Positions 15,530-24,220 of a stretch of 64,000 nt of DNA are shown piece after piece. Source of the DNA: Legionella sp. (GTDB lineage Bacteria; Pseudomonadota; Gammaproteobacteria; Legionellales; Legionellaceae); contig PEQM01000004.1 of the NCBI GenBank assembly GCA_002786205.1, positions 24,256-88,255 on the forward strand, read 5' to 3'. The notes below the pieces were generated by a model. The model worked only from the letters and a program-made list of their open reading frames with translations, did not search any database and was not told the origin of the DNA. Within the stretch, counting starts at the first letter, position 1. Each line of letters starts with the position of its first letter. The position numbers were made by a program, and so were the translations under genes.

Positions 15530-18358
15530 ATGCAGACTATTAGTATCCGTGGCGCAAGAACACATAATCTTAAAAATCTGGACTTGGAGCTCCCAAGAGA
15601 TCAATTGATTGTCATTACTGGGCTATCAGGCTCTGGCAAATCATCATTGGCCTTTGATACTTTGTATGCAGAAGGACAAAGGCGTTATGTGGAGTCCTTA
15701 TCCGCTTATGCACGTCAATTTTTATCGATGATGGAAAAGCCTGATGTTGACTCGATAGAAGGCTTGTCGCCGGCAATTTCTATTGAACAAAAAGCCACCT
15801 CGCATAATCCGCGTTCTACGGTTGGGACTATCACCGAGATTTATGACTATCTGCGTTTACTTTATGCCCGTGTCGGAGAGCCACGTTGTCCAAGACATCA
15901 CACCAGTTTGCATGCACAGACAGTCAGTCAAATGGTTGATCAGGTATTGGCTTTGCCACAAGACAGTAAAGTAATGATTTTGGCTCCGGTAGTGCGTGAA
16001 AGAAAAGGGGAGCATGTCCAGCTTATTCAGCAGCTTCAAGCGCAAGGCTATGTCCGTGCCCGGATTGATGGCGAGATTTATGAGTTAGATGATCCGCCTC
16101 AGTTGAGTTTAAGAGTGAAGCATACCATTGAAGTAGTGGTTGATCGTTTTAAAGTGCGAGATGACTTGGCACAGCGCTTGAGTGAATCCTTTGAAAATGC
16201 GCTTCATTTAGCAGAAGGTGTCGTTGTTGTTGCCTCAATGGACAAGCAGTTTGCAGAGTTTACCTGTTCTTCCAGATTTGCATGTGCTGAATGTGGCTAT
16301 AGTTTAAGTGAATTAGAACCTCGATTGTTTTCTTTTAATAACCCAATGGGAGCCTGCCCTGCCTGCGATGGCTTAGGCGTTGATCAGTATTTTGACCCAG
16401 ACCGAGTGGTTCACCATAATGGCTTAAGTCTGGCTGATGGTGCCATACGGGGTTGGGATAAAAAAAGTAATTATTATTTCAGCATGCTGGTTTCTTTAGC
16501 CAAGCATTATCAATTTGATGTGGATACGGCTTTTTGTGATTTATCAGAATCAATTCGTGACTGTATCCTTTATGGTAGTAAAGAGGAGGAGATAGTATTT
16601 CATTATCATCGGCCTAATGGGGGTTATGTGATGAAAAAACATCCCTTTGAGGGGGTGATTCCCAATATGCAAAGACGGTATAGAGAGTCAGACTCTAGTA
16701 TGATTCGTGAAGAGTTAGCCAAATACTTATCGTCCAGACCTTGTCTTTCCTGTCATGGGTCTCGCTTGCGAGAAGAAGCTCGTCATGTGTTCGTTAATGA
16801 TAAAAATTTAGCTGAATTATCTGCCTATTCGATAGAACAGGCTTATGCTTTTTTTAAGCAATTGACCTTGCCAGGCTATCGAGGGCAGATAGCTGAAAAA
16901 ATTAATAAAGAGATTGTCGCACGCTTGGGATTTTTGGTTAATGTTGGTCTTGATTATTTGTCTCTAGCGCGTAGTGCCGATACTTTATCTGGTGGTGAAG
17001 CGCAAAGAATTCGTCTGGCCAGTCAAATTGGCTCAGGTTTAGTGGGGGTGATGTACATTCTTGACGAGCCTTCTATTGGTTTGCATCAAAGAGACAATGA
17101 TCGCTTATTAGAAACGTTGTTTCATTTGCGAAATTTAGGCAATACGGTCATTGTAGTAGAGCATGATGAAGATGCAATACGTCATGCAGACTTTGTGTTG
17201 GATATCGGCCCAGGAGCAGGTGTTCACGGTGGACAAGTGGTGGCGAAAGGGACGCCGGCTGAGATTATGGCGCATCCTGATTCTTTGACTGGTCAGTATT
17301 TATCAGGCAAGCAATGCATTGCCATCCCCTCTCATCGTCGTCCTCCTGATCCAGAGCGTATGTTGTCTTTGGCAGGTATTCACTGTAATAACTTATGTGA
17401 TGTGCAGGTGAGCATTCCTTTAGGTCTCTTGACCTGTATCACGGGGGTTTCAGGCTCAGGAAAATCAAGCTTAATAAATGATACCTTATATCCTATTGCC
17501 GCGAATGCTTTAAATAGAGCCAGTCTGTTAGTGCCTGGCTCCGCCAAGGAGATAAAGGGCTTGCATCTGTGTGACAAAGTGATCGACATTGATCAAAGCC
17601 CGATAGGACGCACCCCGCGTTCCAATCCAGCAACATACACGGGCTTGTTTACGGATATCAGAGAGTTATTTTCCGGTACGCCAGAGGCGAGGGCGAGAGG
17701 CTATTTGCCTGGTCGATTCAGTTTTAATGTGCGTGGAGGACGCTGCGAGGCATGTCAAGGCGATGGCATGATTAAAGTAGAGATGCATTTTTTGCCAGAC
17801 ATTTATGTGGCTTGTGATGTTTGCCAAGGCAAAAGGTATAACCGAGAGACGCTGGAGATTTATTATAAAGGAAAAAACATTCATGACATTTTAGAGATGA
17901 CGGTAGAAGAGGCCGCTGTCTTTTTCACGGCCATCCCAAGTCTTGCGCGTAAATGTAAGACCTTGCTGGATGTGGGCTTGTCCTATATTAAGTTGGGACA
18001 AAGCGCGACTACTTTGTCAGGTGGCGAGGCGCAACGCATCAAGTTGGCACGGGAGCTGTCTAAAAGAGACACCGGCAATACCTTGTATATTCTTGATGAG
18101 CCCACAACGGGCTTGCATTTTCATGATACGAGACAATTGCTCGCTGTCTTGAGCAAATTAAAAGAAAAAGGCAATACCATTTTGGTCATTGAGCACAACT
18201 TGGATGTGATTAAAACAGCCGATTGGATTATTGATCTGGGTCCAGAAGGAGGCAGTAAAGGTGGCCGTATTATTGCAGAAGGAACGCCAGAACAGGTTGC
18301 GATGATAAGGCACTCTTATACGGGGCAATTTTTAAAACCTATTTTAGGAATGGAGTGA
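15530..18358 (+). CDS. uvrA: Excinuclease ABC subunit A
   Basis: A 942-residue ATPase that detects bulky DNA damage and loads UvrB in nucleotide excision repair. Two ABC modules are visible: [20 protein letters not shown] and [17 protein letters not shown]alker A sites, with two LSGGEAQRI signatures. Zinc-binding cysteine sets occur near [19 protein letters not shown] and [19 protein letters not shown]. The ATG at 15530 ([13 protein letters not shown]) is preferred over a GTG two codons earlier because it gives the conserved start. Confidence 0.98.
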   Translation: MQTISIRGARTHNLKNLDLELPRDQLIVITGLSGSGKSSLAFDTLYAEGQRRYVESLSAYARQFLSMMEKPDVDSIEGLSPAISIEQKATSHNPRSTVGTITEIYDYLRLLYARVGEPRCPRHHTSLHAQTVSQMVDQVLALPQDSKVMILAPVVRERKGEHVQLIQQLQAQGYVRARIDGEIYELDDPPQLSLRVKHTIEVVVDRFKVRDDLAQRLSESFENALHLAEGVVVVASMDKQFAEFTCSSRFACAECGYSLSELEPRLFSFNNPMGACPACDGLGVDQYFDPDRVVHHNGLSLADGAIRGWDKKSNYYFSMLVSLAKHYQFDVDTAFCDLSESIRDCILYGSKEEEIVFHYHRPNGGYVMKKHPFEGVIPNMQRRYRESDSSMIREELAKYLSSRPCLSCHGSRLREEARHVFVNDKNLAELSAYSIEQAYAFFKQLTLPGYRGQIAEKINKEIVARLGFLVNVGLDYLSLARSADTLSGGEAQRIRLASQIGSGLVGVMYILDEPSIGLHQRDNDRLLETLFHLRNLGNTVIVVEHDEDAIRHADFVLDIGPGAGVHGGQVVAKGTPAEIMAHPDSLTGQYLSGKQCIAIPSHRRPPDPERMLSLAGIHCNNLCDVQVSIPLGLLTCITGVSGSGKSSLINDTLYPIAANALNRASLLVPGSAKEIKGLHLCDKVIDIDQSPIGRTPRSNPATYTGLFTDIRELFSGTPEARARGYLPGRFSFNVRGGRCEACQGDGMIKVEMHFLPDIYVACDVCQGKRYNRETLEIYYKGKNIHDILEMTVEEAAVFFTAIPSLARKCKTLLDVGLSYIKLGQSATTLSGGEAQRIKLARELSKRDTGNTLYILDEPTTGLHFHDTRQLLAVLSKLKEKGNTILVIEHNLDVIKTADWIIDLGPEGGSKGGRIIAEGTPEQVAMIRHSYTGQFLKPILGME

Positions 18359-18450
18359 AGGGCTGTTATTTTCCTTATTTTGAGCTATAAATAAAGTAGC
18401 TATTCATCGAAATGCCAGAAGGGGTGCTTGTTGAGAGACCATATTGCGCA

Positions 18451-18473
18451 GTCGGCACCCCAAGCCGACTTTT
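18451..18473 (+). terminator. Possible terminator between uvrA and lemA
   Basis: GTCGGC (18451-18456) pairs with GCCGAC (18464-18469) across a seven-base loop and is followed by TTTT. The gap (18359-18548) holds no gene. Confidence 0.45.
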
Positions 18474-18548
18474 CGCTTAAAGCATGTACCAGGTGATGAA
18501 TAGAGACTAACTAAGAAAATAAATTTTGATTGGGAATAAGGATAAAAA

Positions 18549-19130
18549 ATGGCTACATTTTTCGTCATACTGCTTGTGGTGTTGGTAGGGCTGCTATTCT
18601 GGGCTATAGGTATTTACAATGTATTAATTCAGCTGATTGAAGCCATTAACAATAATAAAAAGCAGATTGATATCCAGCTGGATAGACGCTACAAAGTCTT
18701 TGAGTCCTTAATTGAGTCAGTAAAAAAATACATGGATTATGAAAAAACTACCTTAAAAGAAGTGGTCGCTTTACGTAATCAAGCTCAAGCTGCCAAAGAA
18801 TCGGGTGATGAAAAGGCTCGCATGCAAGCAGAAAATAAAATTTCTACTATCGCAACAGGGCTTAATGTGGTCTTTGAAAATTATCCTGATTTAAAAGCCA
18901 ATCAAAACGTACTGCAATTACAGGAAGAAATTGTCAACACAGAGAATAAGCTGGCTTATTCCAAACAAGCGTATAATGACAGTATTGAACGCTATAATGC
19001 GAAAAAGAAATCTTTTTTTGAATCCATGATTGTTGCTTATTTCTCTCAAGCCTTGAATAAAGATTTTGTCTATTGGGGGCTTCCAGACGCGGCAATTTTG
19101 CAAAAAGAAGATTATAAAATAAGCTTATAA
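18549..19130 (+). CDS. LemA family protein
   Basis: A 193-residue protein with one N-terminal membrane anchor (about residues 4-24) and a helical bundle outside. The stretch YNVLIQLIEAINNNKKQIDIQLDRRYKV is a recognisable LemA start. The function is not established; LemA genes often pair with M48 proteases, and here an HtpX-like protease begins eight bases downstream. An AAGGA box precedes the ATG. Confidence 0.9.
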   Translation: MATFFVILLVVLVGLLFWAIGIYNVLIQLIEAINNNKKQIDIQLDRRYKVFESLIESVKKYMDYEKTTLKEVVALRNQAQAAKESGDEKARMQAENKISTIATGLNVVFENYPDLKANQNVLQLQEEIVNTENKLAYSKQAYNDSIERYNAKKKSFFESMIVAYFSQALNKDFVYWGLPDAAILQKEDYKISL

Positions 19131-19137
19131 GTCTATT

Positions 19138-20160
19138 ATGAGTATAGAAAACTATCATGCGGAAGCTGCCGACTGGCGTGCACAACTGAAAAGAAATGAG
19201 CGTAACACAAGACGGGTGATTGCGCTCTTTTTATTTATTTATGTGGGGGTTGGTTTATTAGCTGATGTTTTGATCGTACAGACTACTTATCCTCATGCGC
19301 CTTTAGCGCGCGTTGTCACCGCCTTGTTGACCTTGCAGCTGGTGCCTTATGCTACTTTAATCATGGCCGTGCTTGCTGTATTGTCTTTATGGATAACGTA
19401 TGCATTTTATGACCGTATTATGCTATTGGGTACAGAATACAGAGAAATCACGCCTGAATCAGCGCAGTCGGTAGTTGAAAAGCAGTTGTATCATGTGGTT
19501 GAAGAGATGAAAGTTGCTGCCGGGATGCCATTCATGCCGAAAGTATTTTTAATAGAAGCCCATTATATGAATGCTTTTGCCAGTGGCTACAGTGAGCGTT
19601 CGGCCATGGTTGCTATTACGCGTGGTTTGATTGATAAATTAGACCGGGCGGAGTTGCAGGCAGTTATGGCACATGAGTTAAGTCATATTCGGCACCACGA
19701 TATTAAATTGACTTTAATGGTGGCTGTATTGAGTAATATTTTACTGCTGGTCATTGATCTGTTGTTTTACTCGGTACTTTATCGTAAAGACAGGCGGGAT
19801 GATAACCGTTTATTGATGGTTATTGTGATATTACGCTATGTCTTGCCTTTATTGACCGTGGTATTGACTTTATTTTTGAGTCGCACACGAGAGTATATGG
19901 CTGATGCGGGCTGCGTGGAGTTGATGCGTGACAATGAGCCGATGGCGCGCGCTTTATTAAAAATTAGCGCCGATCACCAACAACATGCCGAAGAGTATAC
20001 TCATGCTTATGGAGCCACGGCTCATGAACAATTAAGACAGGCCTCTTATCTTTTTGATCCAAGCGGTATTGATCCGGTAAAATCATTCAATAGTCTTTGG
20101 TCAACCCATCCCTCCATTGAAGCCCGTTTGGCAGCTATTGGTTTTAGAAAAAAACCATAA
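19138..20160 (+). CDS. M48 family membrane zinc metalloprotease (HtpX-like)
   Basis: A 340-residue integral membrane protease for membrane-protein quality control. The zinc motif is MAHELSHIRHHD (HExxH), with a likely third ligand in REYMADAG further on. Hydrophobic segments lie at about residues 28-50, 65-95, 195-215 and 225-245. The catalytic domain also has the ALMxAFASG-like MNAFASGYSERSAMVAI strand. It forms an apparent operon with lemA. Confidence 0.9.
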   Translation: MSIENYHAEAADWRAQLKRNERNTRRVIALFLFIYVGVGLLADVLIVQTTYPHAPLARVVTALLTLQLVPYATLIMAVLAVLSLWITYAFYDRIMLLGTEYREITPESAQSVVEKQLYHVVEEMKVAAGMPFMPKVFLIEAHYMNAFASGYSERSAMVAITRGLIDKLDRAELQAVMAHELSHIRHHDIKLTLMVAVLSNILLLVIDLLFYSVLYRKDRRDDNRLLMVIVILRYVLPLLTVVLTLFLSRTREYMADAGCVELMRDNEPMARALLKISADHQQHAEEYTHAYGATAHEQLRQASYLFDPSGIDPVKSFNSLWSTHPSIEARLAAIGFRKKP

Positions 20161-20203
20161 AGCGTCCAGCAAAAGGCCGCGGCAGTAGTTTATTGAGAAA
20201 AGT

Positions 20204-20977
20204 CTATTCTCTTAAGCCGACGCCTTTTTTTAGTAAGATTAAATTCAACACGGTCAGCAACAGCAATAAGGTATAAATCATGGTCATAGCGAGGGACATG
20301 TTGACATCTTTTTGCCCTATCATGGCATATCGTAAGGCATTGGTCGTATGCAATATAGGGTTAAAATAAGATACTTTTTGCCAAAAGGAAGGCAGCATTT
20401 CAATGCTGTAAAAGACTCCGCCTAAATAAGTTAATGGCGTTAAGACAAAGGTTGGGATGATGGTAATGTCATCGAAATTGCGTGCAATCATGGCATTAGT
20501 AAAGCCGGCAAGTGAAAAAACAGCAGAGACCAGCATGACGACCCAAAGCGTGAGTGGTAAATGGTCGAAAGTTAAGGTTAAGAAAAAGTTGGCAACCAAA
20601 AAAACTAAAATAGCAACAATGACCCCTCGTGCCACCCCGCCAAAAACATAACCTAATAAAATCAGGCTGTAATGCATGGGGCTAATTAACATTTCCTCTA
20701 TATTTTTTTGAAAGCGAGCACTAAAAAGAGAAGAGGAGACATTGCCATAGGAATTCACTACCACCGCCATCATGACAAGACCTGGTGCAATAAACAGGGT
20801 GTAATTAAAGCCGTGGATAGTGCCAATTCGAGGGCCTATTAATTGACCAAAAATTAAAAAATAAAGGGTGGTGCTGATAACCGGAGGCAAAAATACCTGG
20901 CTGGCAATGCGGAGCATGCGCAGAAGCTCGCGACGTATTAGCGTATAAAGGGCTATAATCTGTTGTCTAGTGGCCAT
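20204..20977 (-). CDS. ABC-2 type transporter permease
   Basis: A 257-residue inner-membrane subunit with about six hydrophobic helices. The arrangement is that of ABC-2 exporters (YadH-like), with FIAPGLVMMAVVVNSYGNVSSSLF and the C-terminal LPSFWQKVSYFNPILHTTNALRY stretch. It overlaps the upstream ATPase by eleven bases, so the two form one exporter. The cargo is unknown; related systems move drugs or glycoconjugates. Confidence 0.9.
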   Translation of the reverse strand: MATRQQIIALYTLIRRELLRMLRIASQVFLPPVISTTLYFLIFGQLIGPRIGTIHGFNYTLFIAPGLVMMAVVVNSYGNVSSSLFSARFQKNIEEMLISPMHYSLILLGYVFGGVARGVIVAILVFLVANFFLTLTFDHLPLTLWVVMLVSAVFSLAGFTNAMIARNFDDITIIPTFVLTPLTYLGGVFYSIEMLPSFWQKVSYFNPILHTTNALRYAMIGQKDVNMSLAMTMIYTLLLLLTVLNLILLKKGVGLRE

Positions 20978-21884
20978 TTTTGATGAGATCCATAAAAAGT
21001 TCTTCTAATCGATTGGTTTTATTTCGCATACTTTGTACCTGGATGCCTTCTTGACTTAAGCAGTTGAATACCGTGTTTAATGTGGTTTCACGGTTTATTT
21101 TTAGTTCCAGTGTTTGGGCGTCAATAAGATGGGCAGTGAAGCCTTCTTGTGCTTTAGGGGCCTTTTCTATGGGATGTTCGATGTTAAAAATAAACGTTTG
21201 ATAATGTAAACTGCTCAGCAAAGCACGCATGGAAGAATGAGTGACAATAGTACCTTTATCAATAATAGCAATGTTTTTGCATAATTGTTCTGCTTCTTCT
21301 AAATAGTGAGTGGTTAAAATAATGGTAGTGCCTTGCTGATTGGTTTGTGTCAAGAAGTCCCACATACTACGACGAATTTCGATGTCTACTCCGGCAGTAG
21401 GCTCATCAAGGATTAAGACCTTGGGTTGATGAACGAGCGCTCGTGCTATCATCAGTCGGCGTTTCATTCCTCCAGACAAATGGCGCACGATAGCATGTTT
21501 TTTCTCCCCCAAACCTAATTGTTCCAGCAGCTGATGGGCACGCGCCTTGGCTATCGTAAGAGGAACACCATAATATCCTGCTTGACTTAGTAAAATTTGT
21601 TCACAGGTTTCAAAAATACTGAGATTGATTTCCTGAGGCACCAAGCCAAGACATGACTTGGCTTGAGTGGTCTGCGTATCCAAATCATAGCCATTAATTT
21701 TAATCTGCCCAGCTGTTTTTTTAACTAAAGTAGTTATCAAGCCTATGGTGGTCGATTTTCCTGCACCGTTGGCGCCAAGCAAAGCAAAAAAATCACCTTG
21801 CCTGACTTTTAAGTCAATGCCTTTGACGGCTTCAAGGCCGTTAGCATAAGTTTTTGATACTTGTTCTAGCTCTAACGCATACAT
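20967..21884 (-). CDS. ABC transporter ATP-binding protein (YadG-like)
   Basis: A 305-residue ATPase that drives the adjoining permease. Walker A is GANGAGKST, the signature is LSGGMKRR, Walker B is VLILDEPTAGVD, and the switch is TTHYLEEAE. A C-terminal domain of about 90 residues follows. The start at 21884 (MYALELEQV) matches the family; an ATG at 21929 would add 15 hydrophobic residues and has no ribosome site either. Confidence 0.9.
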   Translation of the reverse strand: MYALELEQVSKTYANGLEAVKGIDLKVRQGDFFALLGANGAGKSTTIGLITTLVKKTAGQIKINGYDLDTQTTQAKSCLGLVPQEINLSIFETCEQILLSQAGYYGVPLTIAKARAHQLLEQLGLGEKKHAIVRHLSGGMKRRLMIARALVHQPKVLILDEPTAGVDIEIRRSMWDFLTQTNQQGTTIILTTHYLEEAEQLCKNIAIIDKGTIVTHSSMRALLSSLHYQTFIFNIEHPIEKAPKAQEGFTAHLIDAQTLELKINRETTLNTVFNCLSQEGIQVQSMRNKTNRLEELFMDLIKNGH

Positions 21885-22044
21885 AATGAATACAATAAAA
21901 GAAAGATGGGCTATCACTATAACCCACATACTGCAGCAGATCTATGTCATCTGCCTTTTTTCCCAATGCACTCAATAGAGTGAGAGCATACAGGCTTTGT
22001 CTGCACCTCCGCGTTTTATGGACAGACCGCCTTGCCTCGGATTG

Positions 22045-22554
22045 TTAATGGTTACCAGGCTGCTGAATTAGTCTATTGGTCCAAGCGATGGCCAGGGCAG
22101 AAACAATGAGCGTGATATGAATAACCACCTGCCACATGACCGAATCATTACTGAGTTTTGTTGGGTCAATAAAAGTACGCAGTAAGTGAATGGAGGAAAT
22201 ACCAATTAAAGACAATGCCAATTTGACTTTCATGGTTCCTGCATCCAAATGATCCAGCCATTCAGGTGTATCAGGATGGGCATTTAAATCCAGATGAGAG
22301 ACAAAGGTTTCATACCCACCCAGGACCACCATAATGAGCAGGTTGGCAATCATGACCACATCAATCAGATCAAGAACGCCTAGCATGATATGAACATCAT
22401 CTACGCCATTGAGATGAATAATCAGGGTGAATAATTCTCGGATAAACCGATAGACATAGGCTGCCAGAATTAAGATAAGGCCAATGTACATGGGCAATTG
22501 CAACCATCGGCCCATAAAAATAAGAGTGCTGATGCTTTTTTTTACACGATTCAT
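22045..22554 (-). CDS. UPF0114 (YqhA) family membrane protein
   Basis: A 169-residue protein with about four hydrophobic helices. The core VDDVHIMLGVLDLIDVVMIANLLIMVVLGGYE and the later KVKLALSLIGISSIHLL match UPF0114. The function is unknown in all species. It is preceded by a short AT-rich gap. Confidence 0.85.
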   Translation of the reverse strand: MNRVKKSISTLIFMGRWLQLPMYIGLILILAAYVYRFIRELFTLIIHLNGVDDVHIMLGVLDLIDVVMIANLLIMVVLGGYETFVSHLDLNAHPDTPEWLDHLDAGTMKVKLALSLIGISSIHLLRTFIDPTKLSNDSVMWQVVIHITLIVSALAIAWTNRLIQQPGNH

Positions 22555-22601
22555 GTTTTGCTCAATGATTCAATAATAAGCGCATCATACTCTTTTTGTT
22601 T

Positions 22602-24143
22602 TTATTTGTTAAGGTGGCGATTGGTGAGCAGTGGCGTATCCTCTTGATTCTTTTCTTTGGCCTTGCTGTTCTCACTCCAAAAAAAGTATTGTTCATACAG
22701 TTGGATAATAGCGTCTTTTTCCTTCTGCTGTCCTTGCCCTGCAGGGGGTGGCTCGGCCGCAGTTTGGCTAACAGACGGTTTCGTTATGCTAGTATGCTGG
22801 CATAAAAAACTGCAGTATGCGCTATGATTAGGTGTGGATAAGAGGGCATACAGACCGCCTAAGAGACCGGATGTAATAATGGATCGGGTTAAAAAACGAA
22901 AAGGATGATAGTAAATGTCTTGTGCCAAATCATTCCACCCTTGCAAAGTAAAAACAGTCTGGGCAAGGCATGTCATCGCCACTTTGGGTTTACAGGTAAG
23001 CTGAGTCAGGCCTTTTGAGGCATCCTCTATGCCGTTGCGTATTTCCATCGGTATGGAGTGAGGATAACTCAGATCAGCGGCCATGCGATGAGCTAAGGTC
23101 ATCAGAGCGCGTAACCGTAAAAGATGAGAGAAGCGTGGGTTTAGTCTTTGCTGTTCTTCAGGAAGAAAAGAGTAGTCCATTTGTTGCCATTCGGCCTCGA
23201 TAACCAGGGGCGCTTGCTGATGATAGTAACGGTGTAAGCTGTCAAGTGGACGACTCCATGGTTTACCTTCAGGCAATGGTTTGCTTGGCGTCGGGATGCG
23301 TTTAATGCATTCAGCCAACAAGGATAGACCGGGTTTGGTGCTGCGAGCCAGGCATTGATATAAGTGAATTCCGCCTTGTTCATAAAAGCCCTCAACCAGT
23401 TGTTGCATGATGCGGTCAATATGCTGCGCGTCATAACGTTTTTTGATCTGATGGTAATTTAAGGGAGTATAAGACAGTTCTGGTCTTGGTGAGCGCCTAT
23501 TTTGAGAAAAATGCTTGGGGAGGTGGTCTACCAGAGCATTCCATTGACCGCGGTGCTCATTCATACAATCATAGTAGTCTTCGATGGATAAGTCTTTTAG
23601 TTTCTCTTGATACAGACGATGCAAGGTGGTTTCTGCCAACATTTCGGCTGTTTCAAGGGCTGTATGGGGATAATGTAACCGGTCACTAACTGTTTGATTC
23701 AGTTGCAATTGAACTTGCATTATTTTTAATTGTAACGAATGAACCCGAATGAATTGATCAATTTCTTGGTCTGTGTACTGCTTTTGCTGGTTTTTTTGCT
23801 GTGAGGGGATCAGGTTGATGAGAGCAAAGCCAGAGAGCATGCCAATAGCGCCATATAAAAAAACCTTGGCAGGAAAAGCAAATTCATTGGCAATGTTTGC
23901 TAGTTCATTGAGTGAACGAGCGGAATTAACCAATTGATTTACTGTTCTTGCCGGATCTGTTTGCTGGAGCTCAGACAATATTTGCTCGAAGGCGAGCATG
24001 GAATTGAAATCAAGATGTTCTATAACCGCTTTGATTTCATCAGTGGCTTTTTGTAACCCCAGCAGTATTTGAGGGGGCATTTGGTGTTGTAAAAAAAAGG
24101 CAATTCTTTTTAAAGTATTATTTATTTCGGGATGTTCAATCAT
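22602..24143 (-). CDS. Orphan protein with two hydrophobic segments, possible Dot/Icm effector
   Basis: I do not recognise a family. The 513-residue protein is mostly helical, with a hydrophobic segment at about residues 92-110 (VFLYGAIGMLSGFALINL) and another near residue 425 (ITSGLLGGLYALL). The middle is rich in Gln, His and Leu. The C-terminal 60 residues are polar with several Glu (QKEKDAIIQLYEQYFF, then AKEKNQEDTP), loosely like a secretion signal. It has its own strong promoter and stands alone, as effector genes often do. The effector idea is inference from orphan status and tail composition. Confidence 0.6.
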   Translation of the reverse strand: MIEHPEINNTLKRIAFFLQHQMPPQILLGLQKATDEIKAVIEHLDFNSMLAFEQILSELQQTDPARTVNQLVNSARSLNELANIANEFAFPAKVFLYGAIGMLSGFALINLIPSQQKNQQKQYTDQEIDQFIRVHSLQLKIMQVQLQLNQTVSDRLHYPHTALETAEMLAETTLHRLYQEKLKDLSIEDYYDCMNEHRGQWNALVDHLPKHFSQNRRSPRPELSYTPLNYHQIKKRYDAQHIDRIMQQLVEGFYEQGGIHLYQCLARSTKPGLSLLAECIKRIPTPSKPLPEGKPWSRPLDSLHRYYHQQAPLVIEAEWQQMDYSFLPEEQQRLNPRFSHLLRLRALMTLAHRMAADLSYPHSIPMEIRNGIEDASKGLTQLTCKPKVAMTCLAQTVFTLQGWNDLAQDIYYHPFRFLTRSIITSGLLGGLYALLSTPNHSAYCSFLCQHTSITKPSVSQTAAEPPPAGQGQQKEKDAIIQLYEQYFFWSENSKAKEKNQEDTPLLTNRHLNK

Positions 24144-24149
24144 ATCAAA

Positions 24150-24168
24150 GTGCCCTAATTAAGGGCAC
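24150..24168. promoter_or_regulatory. Palindrome over the predicted transcription start of the orphan gene
   Basis: GTGCCCTAATTAAGGGCAC is a seven-base perfect inverted repeat with a five-base centre. It begins just after the -10 box on the minus strand and ends six bases before the ATG at 24143, so it covers the likely start of transcription and the ribosome site. This position fits a repressor operator or an RNA hairpin that hides the start codon. Confidence 0.55.
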
Positions 24169-24196
24169 AGTATACTTTTTTTATTGTATTTGTCAA
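24169..24196 (-). promoter_or_regulatory. Near-consensus sigma-70 promoter for the orphan gene
   Basis: On the minus strand, TTGACA (24196-24191) and TATACT (24174-24169) are separated by 16 bases. The -35 is perfect. Transcription should start near 24162, inside the adjoining palindrome. Confidence 0.7.
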
Positions 24197-24220
24197 TGTA
24201 GTCGGCTTCATTGAACTGTA

